Origin: Perognathus longimembris pacificus
Taxonomy: Eukaryota; Chordata; Mammalia; Rodentia; Heteromyidae
Assembly (NCBI RefSeq): GCF_023159225.1
Contig: NC_063168.1
Coordinates: 40,723,562 to 40,787,561, forward strand
Direction: 5' to 3'
DNA: 64,000 bases
Under the pieces are notes generated by a model. It did no database searches. It saw nothing but the letters and a program-made list of their open reading frames with translations, and was not told the DNA's origin. Below, one piece after another: positions 10,557 through 21,477 of the stretch. A program made the translations under genes and the position numbers. Within the stretch, counting starts at the first letter, position 1; every line of letters begins with the position of its first letter.

Positions 10557-12069
10557 GTGAATAAACTAATGACATTTGTACCTGGATTTAGCCTCAGATT
10601 GCCAGATGGCTGACTTGCATGAGGATGGCAGGTGCAAGCTCAGGTTGAAAAATGTGCTGAGGGCATTGTCTAGGTGTTGTTCTTTTCAGGAAGGGAGGGC
10701 CTCCATGTGAGTTGTAGTTTTGTCTTTTCTTTTGAAGAACACACACTCATTAGAGCATATCCTAGAAAATCAGCAGAATAGGGCCTCAATTTCTCTGAGT
10801 CAGCACTGGATGCTGATGTGCTCGCTATCATACCTCTGGTTTATTTTGCAATTCAGAATTCAGTTTCCCTGCTGTGGCCGGTGCCTTTGGCTTCAGTTAC
10901 AGTGCAATAAATTCAAATAAACATTTATGAGGGTGAGTAATCATATTTTATGCAAACAAATTATTCTCCCTTAAAAAGTCACATTTAAAAAATGCATGCT
11001 ATTTCTTTTCTCAGTCAGCACATCAAGCTAATAAAAGTTATTGTACCATCAACATTCCCTTCATGATTGTTGATTGTACCATTTATGATAAATTTAGAAG
11101 GTTGTCTCTATTTTGTTTCCTCCCCGGGGCCCCGCCCATTGAAACTTTAATACTTGTTATTGATTTTATTTCTTTGAGACAGGGTTTGGCTATGTAGTTC
11201 AGGTTGACCTTGAAAATGTCAGTTCTCTCACCTTAAAAAGTTTTAATACTCCTAAGCAGTAAAAAAAAAAATAGAATTAGTTACTCCTAACTAGGACAAC
11301 TTCTGTTAAAAATATGTAGAGGTTCAAAATCCATGGAAACACATGAATTCCTAGTTCATCAACATTGGAGACTGCTAATGCAGTGTTTTGGTCAAAAGAT
11401 GGAATGCTCTTATGCCCACTGTAAGGAAGCCCGTTTGTTTTCTTTTTGTGGGGTGCCTGGACTGCTGCTGAAGTCACACGGGGTGTAATGGAGAGAGAGG
11501 ACCCTTCTTGGCACCCTTCTTGCCAATGAGGAAGGAGCACAATGTCACGTGCCTGATGCACAAATTTAACATGTGTGCATTTGATGCAGAACGGTATCTC
11601 CAGGGAAGAGAGTGGGAAACACTTTCAGTGCTAAGGAAGTGTGGGAGGGAAGGATGAGGGGAAATGGTAGGAGCCATTGAAGGTGCAATCCTGCTGCAGA
11701 ACTCTCCTGGGAGACCTAGGGAGGCCCTCAGAATTTTTAGGGTCTTCAGTGGGTAGCCTGTTCAATACCACATTTCATGGTGTTTAAGGAGCTTGTAGTC
11801 TTCTGTATAGGAAGTATCTCAAACCATCTGAACCCATGGGCTGCACCAGGCTCTGAAGACTTTGCATCTGCAAGAAGGTTCCTGCTGTGCACTGTCTGGT
11901 TATTTCTTGGCATTGCACAATAATTCCTTACTGGAGTCTTCACTTCTGTACTTCATGTCAGGTTGTAAAGATGATGACATTTGACTGGACAGAGCCAGAA
12001 TAAGTACCTGCAAAGTATCCCCTCAGGGAGTAAAGTAGAGGAGGCAAAGAAGGAACACAAAACAAAGGC
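10557..12069. other. Mostly unique sequence
   Basis: No gene recognised. An antisense B1 fragment lies near 11155-11235 (TCTTTGAGACAGGGTTTGGC). Open frames on the minus strand between 11277 and 11943 resemble no family I know. Confidence 0.5.
11155..11235 (-). mobile_element. B1 fragment
   Basis: TTTGAGACAGGGTTTGGCTA followed by TTCAGGTTGACCTTGAA is the antisense 3' half of a B1-type SINE. Confidence 0.7.
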
Positions 12070-12190
12070 AGACTTGGTGGGAGACCTAGGCTCAATCTCA
12101 GTTTAGCTGTTACCAGCTTTGTGTTCTTAGGGAGATCTCCCTAAAATTCCTTAATCTCCCTGCACTTTGGTTTCTGTTATAGTGTGAATC
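12070..12190 (+). repeat. MIR, 5' and core part
   Basis: AGACCTAGGCTCAATCTCAG, TTACCAGCTTTGTGTTCTTAG and CCTTAATCTCCCTGCACTTT follow the MIR core in order. Its 3' part may be the MIR piece near 12745. Confidence 0.65.
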
Positions 12191-12258
12191 CTGAATGTCT
12201 CCAGAGTTCCATGTGTTGCTATTGGGAGATAGTAGATCCTTTAAGTACTCAAAAGTCT

Positions 12259-12497
12259 CTTTTTGGTTAGTTGTGGGGCTTGAACTCAGGGCCTGAGCAC
12301 TGTCCCAAGTGTGTTTGTGCTCAAGGCTAGCACATTACCACTTGAGCCACAGAGCCACTTCTGGTTTTTGAGTGGTTAACTGAAGATAAGAGTTTCAAGG
12401 GGACTTTCTGCCTGGGCTGGTTTTGAGCCACAATCTTCAGATCTCAGCCTTCTGAGTAGCTAGGATTGCAGGCGTGAGCCACTGGCACCAGGCTCCT
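12259..12497 (-). mobile_element. B1-like/Geo chimeric SINE
   Basis: Geo is antisense (GGGGCTTGAACTCAGGGCC, CTTGAGCCACAGAGCCACTT), followed by the B1-like arm ending in GCAGGCGTGAGCCACTGGC. The element is full length. It separates two MIR pieces. Confidence 0.88.
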
Positions 12498-12739
12498 AAC
12501 GGGAAATCTTTATAAAGGTCATTGGAGGTCTGTCCTCAGAAGGGATGGAGGAGCTCCAACCTCTTTCATTTTTGCTCCCTAGCCATGATCAGTGGTTTTG
12601 CTCCACTCTGAGCTTCTCTGCTGTACTGCCTCACTAGCATCCCAAGCAAGAGGACGAAGCAGCCATGGACTAGAATTTCAATCCAGGAGGTGAAGTAAAC
12701 CTCTTTTAAGATGCTTATCTCAGTTGTTATTGAGATGAG

Positions 12740-12885
12740 AGATGGAAAGCTAAATAGGATAAATAATACTTCTTGATGTTACTGTGAGCATGAGATAAAA
12801 GAATACATATAAAATATCCATCACTGTATGTGGAATAAAATAGGTACTCAAAAATGAGTAGCTTTATTATTTTTATTATGGTGAT
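12740..12885 (+). repeat. MIR, 3' part
   Basis: GATAAATAATACTTCTTGAT, then GAGCATGAGATAAAAGAATA and GGAATAAAATAGGTACTCAAA, match the 3' half of MIR in sense orientation. Confidence 0.65.
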
Positions 12886-13390
12886 TTCCCTTCACAGTAA
12901 CTCTAACAGAAAACAGTTAAACTGATTTGCATGTACTACTTAGATATGCGCTTCACTCTGGTTATTTAAATCCATTTTTATTCCATATTCAATTGAAGTA
13001 TCGTTCATGTCATGAATATTACTTCCAGTCTTTAAATGAGAAACATTCAGAAAATTATTGCCAGCCATGTATAATAATTATAATATTTTTGACTTAGCAT
13101 TAAAAAAATAATGAGTCATACTTATAAATATCTAAGTATAATGTTTTTCTTTCTACTGAAGGGAAATATTTTTCATTTATTGCAGTTCTACTTCTGAAAA
13201 TAAACACCACAGCATAAACATACAAGCAAAGCTGTCTTGAGCTTAAAAATAAGTGAAAATAAATTTAACTTCAAGGAGAGATAATGAATGCATACTTACC
13301 TCTACTTGAGAAGATATGGAAGTAGGAGAAATGATGCTGAGTAGTTACTAGCTAAAATGGGGTGCTGTCTCAAGTGCTGGCTAAAAAACA
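12886..13390. other. AT-rich unique stretch
   Basis: No repeat or gene recognised. It is rich in TAAT, ATTTAAAT and ATGAATATT motifs; see findings. Confidence 0.4.
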
Positions 13391-13392
13391 CT

Positions 13393-13426
<34 letters not shown>

Positions 13427-13447
13427 CCATCATCATCACCATCATCA
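13391..13447 (+). repeat. (ATC)n microsatellite
   Basis: About 18 ATC units with two CACC interruptions near the right end. Confidence 0.95.
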
Positions 13448-14096
13448 GGCTTGTTTGGCTTAATGTATCAGAATTTGCCTTTGGCCTCTATGGAAATGAA
13501 GTTTCATTCTGCAAAAATACCAGTGGTCTTCAAATTCACAAGTGATTTTCTGGCTCAGCAAAGAATTGCCAGTTGGTTTGAAAGGTGAAAAAACCTTTTT
13601 TCATTTCTGGTGGGACCTACAATTTTCGATTCTGCTATCTGGTAAGTACCTTGTTATCTGAGCTTTTTCCACCTGCTTCTTCCCCAGCTCAATTCCATTC
13701 CCCATGATACTTTCCCCTGGGCCCCCTCCCCACTCCTTTCTGCCTCTTTGTTGGCATTAACCACCCCCCTTGTGACTGCAGTCTCATTTTGCATTTTGAG
13801 GCCTGCATTCTCTGACCATATTGTTCTCCCAACTTCCTGGGCCACTGAGGGCAGCGTTGCTTTTCCCCTGGGCCTTGACTTGCTATACTTTTACTGGGTT
13901 TCAGCACATCTCTCCACCAGGAAGAAACTCTTTCAGATGAACTAAGTGATACTCATTTTTAGCCTTGTCATAGTGAGTGAGTCCAAGCTGCTTGTGAAAC
14001 CTGCAGAGGGATTCCGTTGACTTCTGTTCTTTCTCTTGAATTACTCCTTGACTCAAGGAACCTGCTCCAGAGACCAGATAATATCTCAGGTGGGCA
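13448..14096. other. No gene or repeat recognised
   Basis: Unique-looking sequence with overlapping minus-strand frames (13654-13907) that match nothing I know. Confidence 0.45.
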
Positions 14097-14152
14097 GATG
14101 TGTGTGTATGTGTGTGTGTGTATGTGTGTGTGTGTGTGCATATATGTGTGTG
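14097..14152 (+). repeat. (TG)n microsatellite with TATG interruptions
   Basis: Alternating TG with several TATG breaks. A second short TG tract lies at about 14606-14650, just left of the antisense SINE. Confidence 0.92.
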
Positions 14153-14326
14153 GTGATGAAAAGTCTATCCTCATACTTATGATGGGAGCAAGATTTTGTC
14201 ACTCTGAATGCTGCTTGCTTGTGAGAGTGTATTTGGCTTACAGTTTGAGACCCACTAGTGTGTCTTGAAATTAATGTAATTGGTTGTGGCCAACTCCAAT
14301 CTTTTCTTTAAAAAAGCATTCAATAG

Positions 14327-14530
14327 GGCTGGGAATATGGCCTAGAGGCAAGGGTGCCCGCCTCACATACATGAAGCCCTGGGTTCAATTCCTCAGCACC
14401 ACATATATAGAAAAGGCCAGGAGTGGTGCTGTGGCTCAAGTGGTAGAGTGTTAGCCTTGAGCAAAAGGAAACCAGGGACAGTGCTCAGGCCCTGAGACCA
14501 AGCCCCAGGACTGGCAAAAAAAAAAAAAAA
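14327..14530 (+). mobile_element. IDL-Geo SINE (older type)
   Basis: GGGCTGGGAATATGGCCTAG at the start, GGGTTCAATTCCTCAGCACC as B box, then Geo and an A tail. Target duplication GCATTCAATAG (plus preceding As) at 14316-14326 and 14531-14541. Confidence 0.95.
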
Positions 14531-14681
14531 GCATTCAATAGCATAAAATATAGAGCATTTTAGTAAGAGTAAGACATCTTTATCTTCCAATTTGCTCTCA
14601 TGGTTGTTTGTGTGTGTGTCTAGGTTGTAATGTGGTGTGTGTGTGTGTGCCAGCTTCCTCACTCATGCCTTAGTATTTCTT

Positions 14682-14885
14682 TTTTTTTTTTTTTTTTGGC
14701 CAGTCCTGGGCCTTGGACTCAGGGCCTGAGCACCGTCCCTGGCTTCTTCCCGCTCAAGGCACTCTGCCACTTGAGCCATAGCGCCGCTTCTGGCCGTTTT
14801 CTGTATATGTGGTGCTGGGGAATCGAACCTAGGGCCTCGTGTATCCGAGGCAGGCACTCTTGCCACTAGGCTATATCCCCAGCCC
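14682..14885 (-). mobile_element. IDL-Geo SINE (young type, 4-base Geo deletion)
   Basis: Antisense copy with target duplication CCTTAGTATTTCTT at 14668-14681 and 14886-14899. It lacks the TAGC of CTCAAGGCTAGCACTC, which other copies keep. It forms an inverted pair with the sense copy 150 bp to the left. Confidence 0.95.
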
Positions 14886-14899
14886 CCTTAGTATTTCTT

Positions 14900-15775
14900 A
14901 TTGAGGTCCTTAACCAGAAAAGTTTGAAACTCACCATTATGGTAAAACTAGAGCAGTATGCTACTAAAAAAGTCTATTTTTCTTTGGTTTGTATTCTCTC
15001 CTTAATCCTTCATCAAGCTCCACGCCAACTGCTACATGGTCCACTCAGGGGAGGATGCTCACAAGGAAAAGAAAAATGTTTTCATAGTAAGTAGCCACCA
15101 TCACTACATTACCCACTTTCTGTGGGTGGGAGCCCAGAGTTTGGGACGTCAGTAAACAGGAGAGAGAGAACTATGGAGAAGTTTCTGGGGGCAAAGGTTT
15201 GAGAGTTCAGAGGACAGGATGAAGGAATGGAAGGACAGGACAATACAGAACCAGAGTTGGAAACAAGTAGTGAGAAAGTCTTTAAAGGGAATGGTGACAG
15301 TAGAGGAGAGGTATGAGTGAAGGAGTCCTTGAGAAACTTTAGTGGATATAGAATAATTGAAAGCAACCTGTTCCATGCCAACATGTCCTCACACAAGCAC
15401 ATGCTACACTCACAGCTTTGTGTTTGATTTGCAGAGAATAGGGGAAAGATGGTGGTCTTGGCACTTCTAAGGTAGAACTGAGAGAGCTGTTTAGGGTCAA
15501 AAGAATAGCCAAGAGCTGGATTGTCAGAGGCATCAGAAACTATACAGGGGAAGACAACATTAGAAAGATAGGAAGGGTCAACACTGGTATTTTGTGGAGT
15601 CAGTGTGTTCTTGGAAAATACCACCAGGAACACAAGTTATGGTTGAATAAGTTGGGTCTATTAGTTGCTGCAGCTGTATTGAGGGAGAGTGAACACCATG
15701 GTGAACTCCCAGGCATCTCAATGGCCTCACCTTGGAGGAACTTACAGGACTGGGGGCCTATGCTGTATGACTTTT
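14900..15775. other. No gene or repeat recognised with confidence
   Basis: It holds a 174-codon minus-strand open frame (15633-15109) with no recognisable domain. Its Ser, Leu and Pro bias and lack of context suggest chance. Sequence near 15650-15770 has the feel of an old retroelement, but I cannot name it. Confidence 0.4.
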
Positions 15776-15856
15776 TTTCCCTTTCAGTACTGAGGCTTGA
15801 ACTCAGGGCTTTGTGCTTGCTAAGGCACTGCTGCTCTAGCCACGCCTCTAGCCCTA
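15776..15856 (-). mobile_element. ID-like SINE monomer, degraded
   Basis: TACTGAGGCTTGAACTCAGG, CTTGCTAAGGCACTGCTGC and CTAGCCACGCCTCTAGCCC are an antisense ID-like monomer. An IDL-Geo SINE has landed at its right edge. Confidence 0.7.
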
Positions 15857-15867
15857 GAGGCAGTTTT

Positions 15868-16076
15868 TTTTTTTTTTTTTTTTTTGCCAGTCCTGGGGCT
15901 TGGACTCAGGGCCTGAGCACTGTCCCTGGCTTCTTCTTGCTCAAGGCTAGCACTCTGCACTTGAGCCACAGCGCCACTTCTGGCCATTTTCTGTATATGT
16001 GGTGCTGGGGAATCGAACCCAGGGCCTCGTGTATATGAGGCAAGTACTCTTGCCACTAGGCCATATCTCCAGCCCC
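15868..16076 (-). mobile_element. IDL-Geo SINE
   Basis: Antisense, with a T run at 15868-15885. Target duplication CTAGAGGCAGTTTT at 15854-15867 and 16077-16090. It carries both young-type and older-type bases. Confidence 0.95.
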
Positions 16077-16186
16077 CTAGAGGCAGTTTTAAGGAAATAA
16101 AACTTTGTTCTGTTTGGACAATGTCAGAGATTGGGGCAAATACTTGATCAAATATCTTAGCCATCTTACCTCTAAGAATAGCCAAC

Positions 16187-16439
16187 TTAGCCGGTGCCGA
16201 TGGCTCACCAGTGTAATCCTAGCTACTCAGGAGGCTGAGATCTGAGAATTGTGGTTTGAAGCCAGCCCAGGGCAGGAAAGTCCAGAAATTCATCTCCAAC
16301 AGACTACTTAGAAAATGTCAGAAGTGGTGCTGTGGCTCAAGTGGTAGAGCACTAGCCTTGAGCCAAAGAAGCTCAGAGACAGAACCCAGGCCCAGAGTTC
16401 AAGCCCCATGATGGGGGATGGAGAAGCGGGGGAGAGGAT
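16187..16439 (+). mobile_element. B1-like/Geo chimeric SINE
   Basis: Left arm GATGGCTCACCAGTGTAATC, CTACTCAGGAGGCTGAGATC; right monomer GTGGTGCTGTGGCTCAAGTG, GAGTTCAAGCCCCATGA. Possible target duplication TAGCCAAC at 16179-16186 and 16440-16447. One of the clearest full-length copies of this chimera. Confidence 0.9.
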
Positions 16440-17794
16440 TAGCCAACCAGAGCTTGCTGAAAGCTGTCATTGGGTCAAGAGCAGTGATTTATATTTTGTG
16501 AGTTGTACAATGCTGTTGTTTTATTTATGGTCACATATGCAGAGTGGACTTGATTTTTATCTTGATCTGGACTGGCTTTGATATGGATGTTCCATACAAT
16601 TGTTTACATTCAAGAAAACAACTGCAGGCTTAGCTGTGTGTGCTAGTTCATCTCTGAGCAACACAAAATTCCCAATTCTCAGAGGTTGCTTGTCTCTTAC
16701 TAGTACAATTATCAATTACCCAGGGAGTTGTGAGACTGGGGACATCACAGTGACAAACATGTTTGTATGCCTACATATGTGAGGTAGCTTATGAGCACAT
16801 AAAGGTTATCTAGCTAGTTAACCTACAGTACTATGTTAAGTCCTGAGTTCCCTTCTTGGAAGGAAAGAGAATTCACATCTTATTAATTGAAGGAAATTCC
16901 ACAATCTCTCTTGTGAATTCCACTTATTACCTTCAACTTTGCAAAGTAACCAAATTAGGAGGCTGGGTACCTGATTTGAAATTTTTCTAGCATAATTTAA
17001 GTATCAAGGTCAGATAGCATTAGCAATGGATAGAATCGATTACCTTTAGAGATCAAGATGGGTTTTGTGGGTAAGTAGTTGTAGCATTCTTTGTGTGCTA
17101 AAAAGCCAGAAATCCCCTGGATGGTCTAAAATGGGCAGTTTCCATACTGGGCTAAGGAATGGTGTTGGCAATATAATATTTGTGTGGTCAAAATCAGCTG
17201 AGCTCCGTTTGAAAGACAGCCTGCTGGGCTTTAGAGGAAAACTTAGAATGATAATGAATCATCTCACACCAGAGTGGATTAATGCCACATCACTGGGAAG
17301 TCACTTACAATAATGGTGAATTAAGCAGCACAACAATATGCTAACTTTAATTCCAGTGCCATATGGCTTTTAGTTTACTTTTATGCCTTTGGGGGATGGG
17401 TCAGGGTGATTTTTTACTTTCTTTTGCATAGAGAAAATCATGAAAGCATGATGCTATTTTATTAGGAGACTAGAAATCTCAATACAATATAGATGCAGGA
17501 AAATGGAGATGACAGGGGGAGAGCAAATGTGAGATGACTTTATTACTGTGTAGGCAGTGAGAGCGATGGGGGTATTTATGACTTCCTTATGGTTCCTGAA
17601 GCAGTGGATAGCTTCAAGTGTTTGGGTTTTGTTTTGGGGCCCAAACTGTTCGGCACAAACTGGTCTCTTGGGGGTTTGGCTGAGAGTTGACGTGGAATGT
17701 GTGAGCCTGAATCAATATGCTTTGTGGGTCAATGGACTGGGGAGCTTTTGAACAAGAGCCACCATTTGTTGTTGTCAAGCATTACATTTTGTCA
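16440..17794. other. Unique sequence, nothing recognised
   Basis: No gene, splice-bounded exon or repeat that I can support on either strand. Confidence 0.45.
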
Positions 17795-17960
17795 GCTGCT
17801 AGGCTAAGGCTGATCATTCATAATCTGAATTAATCTTTATAACATTCTGTAAGGTAGAGATCACTCAATCCCATTTTACAGGCTGGGTACTGTGAGGTGT
17901 TGAGAAATTCAGTCTCTTCTCCAAGGTTGCACAGCTAGCAAATACAAGCCTTAGACTCAA
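17795..17960 (-). repeat. MIR, antisense
   Basis: TTAATCTTTATAACATTCTG, TAAGGTAGAGATCACTC, CCCATTTTACAGGCTGGG, CCAAGGTTGCACAGCTAGCA follow antisense MIR in order. Confidence 0.85.
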
Positions 17961-18800
17961 TGTTAATATGAGAGAAAATAAAAGTACACAATGTTTTGGA
18001 TAACAAAGTATGTTTTAGAAGGAACCACATGTGCTTCGATTTCAAAGTCTGATTAAGGTAACATATTCACTGGGCTTTGCAGGGCATAGCAGCAGGCAGT
18101 GGGTCCTCAGCGCTCTATGATCCAGTCACACTTCTATGAGTGTTAGCACCCAGCAGCCTTCCTGTGACAAGGAGCACATACGGGACGTGCCGGTAGTGAT
18201 TATCACAGGAAGGGCAATGAAGTCCAATGAGGCACCTGTACAACCCTTTCCATTTATTTTACTCCACTTGGTTATGTTTGTCATGCAGCTTACACATGCA
18301 TCCTTGCACACAAAGGCATGGCTCTCATTTTTCAGAAAGAACTCGGGCAGAGAGGCTTCAGCCCACTTCCTTCAAGTACTCAGGGCTTCAACTATGCTTC
18401 TCAGTGCCAAGCAAACACCTTTGTGGCCATCACAGTACATGGCGGTGGGCCCCACCTTCAGAGTGGTGGTTTCACTGCCTTCCTCTCTTTGTAGCATTCT
18501 TCCCAGTCTAGCCGGGTGCTCACACCTGTATCACATGGGCTAGTCAGGTTCTGGGGTTGGTACCCTGGGTATACACATGCTGGTGCCTGGATGGTGGCTC
18601 TGTTTTGATTCTTGGACAGTGGTCTTAGTTCTTGTTATCTACCTTTCTGAACTGTGGTCTGTGCTACCCTCTGGCCCTGGAAACCTGTATATGCCTGCCT
18701 CATGTCTCTGGGCCCCATTCTCTATTTCAAGTCCTAGATTCAGTGCTTTTTTAAAATCTCATAATTATCCTTCAGTTTTTTAGTTTATAATATAAATACA
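17961..18800. other. Unique sequence, nothing recognised
   Basis: Overlapping plus-strand frames at 18136-18543 show no known domain. Confidence 0.4.
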
Positions 18801-18804
18801 ACTT

Positions 18805-18965
18805 TTTATTTGTCCATATATTTATTTATTATTACTTTAAAGGTGCTATACATAGGGTGACAGTTACGTAAGTCAGATAATGAGTACATTTCTTTTTGAA
18901 CAGTGCCTCCCTTCCCTCATTTTCTCTCAGTTTTTCCCTCCTGACTCCCCTCCCCAACACAGTTA
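18805..18965 (-). mobile_element. L1 3' UTR end, antisense
   Basis: TTTATTATTACTTTAAAGGTG, then TAATGAGTACATTTCTTTTTG and pyrimidine-rich CCCTTCCCTCATTTTCTC. This motif recurs at 21715, 27435, 31165, 31485, 47320, 60435 and 61270. Confidence 0.8.
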
Positions 18966-19094
18966 TATTAAAGTATTGGTTATGATTACAAAAAAATGCA
19001 TGTGTTTCCTGGTTAGCAGATTCCTTGAGGCACCTTGGTAGGCCTCAAACGTGTGCCTCTGAGGTTTTACATTGGGTTTATTACTATTTTCAAG

Positions 19095-19240
19095 CACAGT
19101 GATTCTAAATCCTGGGTGCCACCTGGAGCTGTAAAAGATATCTGGGCCTCAGTCCATAGATCTGTTTAGCTGCTTGATAGGGGAGCCCAGGCAACCACAG
19201 GTAATTCTAATATGTAGCCAGGAGTAGAGACCAGGGAGCT
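19095..19240 (+). repeat. MER5-like hAT DNA transposon fossil
   Basis: CACAGTGATTCTAAATCCTG, GCCACCTGGAGCTGTAAAA, TCTGGGCCTCAGTCCATAGA and GGTAATTCTAATATGTAGCC run in the order of a MER5A-type element. Confidence 0.6.
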
Positions 19241-20439
19241 GGACCATTATCATTTTTAATGTTAAGTGAGTCAGTAAGATTGGCTTTAAAAGAACGTCTG
19301 CCAGATTTAACAAATAAAAATGCAAGATGCCAAGTTGAATTTGAACTTCAGAAAAACAATGAATAATTTTTTACTGTCTTTATATCCTGTTCAATATTTG
19401 GAAAATATTTTTGGCAAAAGTTATTTGTTGTTCATCTGAAGTTTAACTGGACAGCTTGAATTTTATTTGTCAACCCTATGTACAGGGAGAATCCCATACT
19501 TTAGAGATTTTTTTTGAACTTTTTTTTTAAAGAAAAAATTTGTTTCATTGCAACTTGAACTAATGCTATTATTTATGCCCATGCTCCATTGAATAAACAT
19601 CTGAAATTAAGTTCATATGTTGGAACTCTTCCAGAAATTTCTACAGGAGAGAGAATTACACTTCCAAAAAAATCAAATGTTTCAGCTAGCAGTGGGTCCC
19701 TAATTGCCCATCTCTTTACTTTTATATGCTCTATATGGGCAAATTTACAATTATGTTCTACTTTTTTTCTTTGAAATAAGTCAATCTTCGTAGCCTGGGA
19801 CAATATTATCCCAAAGAATTTTTCCTTTTTGCATGAACCCTGGGAGGCCCAGAAGTGGAGTGGGGAAGAACTTGTTCTGGGATATGGAGAAATTATAAAC
19901 TCTATTGGCTTTGTCAAATGGAGCAAAGTGATTGGGAATCACCATGTCATTAATAATGCATTATTATTTTGTAGGCATTAGAAGCAACTGTTTACAAGGT
20001 TTATGACAGTTCTGACATTTTAATGGACCCTGAAATGAAGTGAATTATTAAAAAGCATACTTCGAATGAGGTCATGGACTCTTTAAGATTAGGGATCAAT
20101 AGAAGTAACCCATGTATGCCACTGTGGCCAAGCTATGCCAGTAACCTGTGATGTCAGGTTATTCTGTTAATATGGAACAGTGAGAGCCAGCCTTCCCCTC
20201 CTTACTCCACTGCCCAAACACATAAGAACAGACACAGAATGAAGACCCATTATTAAAAGTCTCATCTCGTTTTCATATGGAAAATCTACCCGAATGTTTA
20301 TCAAATTTTATTAAGAATAAAAATAAAATACTTCTTTATCTTTCCCTTAATGATTTAATTTATTCTGCTGTAAATTTTGCTCTAAGTTTTAATGCTTATT
20401 TAACTACAAACATTGGGATGAATCCAAACATAAAGAATA
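19241..20439. other. Unique sequence, nothing recognised
   Basis: No gene found. A minus-strand frame at 19926-19573 (117 codons) shows no family I know. Confidence 0.45.
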
Positions 20440-20451
20440 CCAACTTAAAAC

Positions 20452-20654
20452 TTTTTTTTTTTTTTGCCAGTCCTGAGGCTTGAACTCACAGCCTGAGCAC
20501 CGTTCCTGTCTTCTTTTGCTCAAGGATAGCATTCTACCACTTGAGCCACAGCACTACTTCTGGCTTTTACTCTTTATGTGGTGCTGAGGAATTGGACTCA
20601 GGGCTTCATGCATGCTAGGCAAGCATTCTACCACTAAGCCACATTCCCAGCCCC
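20452..20654 (-). mobile_element. IDL-Geo SINE (older, diverged)
   Basis: Antisense. Geo GCCAGTCCTGAGGCTTGAAC and IDL GGGGGGCTGGGAATGTGGCT on the minus strand. Target duplication CCAACTTAAAAC at 20440-20451 and 20655-20666. Confidence 0.93.
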
Positions 20655-20699
20655 CCAACTTAAAACCAAAAAGCTTAAAAATATTTTCTTAAAATCAAA

Positions 20700-20790
20700 T
20701 ATGTGTTTTTTGGTAGTTCTGTGGGTTTGAACTCAGGTATATGCATGCTAAGCAGGTGTTCTACTGTTGAGACACGCTTCCAACTCTGTT
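20700..20790 (-). mobile_element. ID-like monomer, degraded
   Basis: TTCTGTGGGTTTGAACTCAG, GCATGCTAAGCAGGTGTTCT and GAGACACGCTTCCAACTC are antisense ID-like. Confidence 0.6.
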
Positions 20791-20924
20791 TTCTAATATA
20801 GATAACTCTGTTATTTTAATACAGGGATTTGCTTCCTACTTGAATATGTGCCTGAACTGTGACAGGGCTATTTTATTCTTCCTATCCTCACTGATATGAC
20901 AGACATGTGCCACTGCATCTAGCC

Positions 20925-21040
20925 TCCTTCCACTGAGATGGAGTCTCATGGACTATTTCTTCCCAGGTTTGCCTGAACCCATGATTCTTCCATTCTTAGC
21001 CCTCCAAGTAGTTAGGATGACAACTATGAGCCATCTGTGC
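20925..21040 (-). mobile_element. B1-like arm, antisense
   Basis: TGAGATGGAGTCTCATGGAC, then CCTCCAAGTAGTTAGGATGA and ACTATGAGCCATCTGTG. Confidence 0.65.
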
Positions 21041-21129
21041 TCTGCTTCAAACAGAATACATTATGAACAGATAAAATCAAAGATGTTCTTTAAAGAGGGG
21101 GTTAGAACCTAATTCTGCTTGTGCAATTC

Positions 21130-21296
21130 CTTCCATCTCTTTCTTTCTTCCTTTCTTTTCTTTCTTTCTCTCTTTCTTTCTTTCCTTCTTTCTCTCTCTC
21201 TTTCCCTCCCTCCCTCTTCTCTCTCCCCTCCCTCCCTCCCTCCCTCTTCTCTCTCCCCTCCCTCCCTCCCTCTCTCTCCCTTTCTCTCTCTCTTTT

Positions 21297-21352
<56 letters not shown>

Positions 21353-21381
21353 TTTCTTTCTTTCTTTCTTCTTTCTTTCTT

Positions 21382-21477
<96 letters not shown>
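21130..21477 (+). repeat. Long (CTTT)n/(CT)n pyrimidine tract
   Basis: About 350 bp of C and T only: CTTT arrays, two near-identical CCTCCCTCCCTC-rich blocks (about 21193-21235 and 21236-21280), and a CT dinucleotide core. It ends flush at the Geo end of the antisense SINE at 21478. Mirror symmetry makes triplex DNA possible. Open frames in it are artefacts. Confidence 0.97.

Noticed and set aside
13391..13447. Repeat array that could be mistaken for a CRISPR-like structure
   Set aside because: A simple ATC microsatellite without spacers, in mammalian DNA.
15109..15633. 174-codon minus-strand open frame, the longest outside L1
   Set aside because: No recognisable domain, Ser/Leu/Pro-rich as expected of chance frames, overlapped by two other frames, and no promoter or splice context.
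18136..18543. 135-codon plus-strand frame as a possible exon or retrogene
   Set aside because: No similarity that I recognise, no splice sites or tail, and overlapping frames on both strands.
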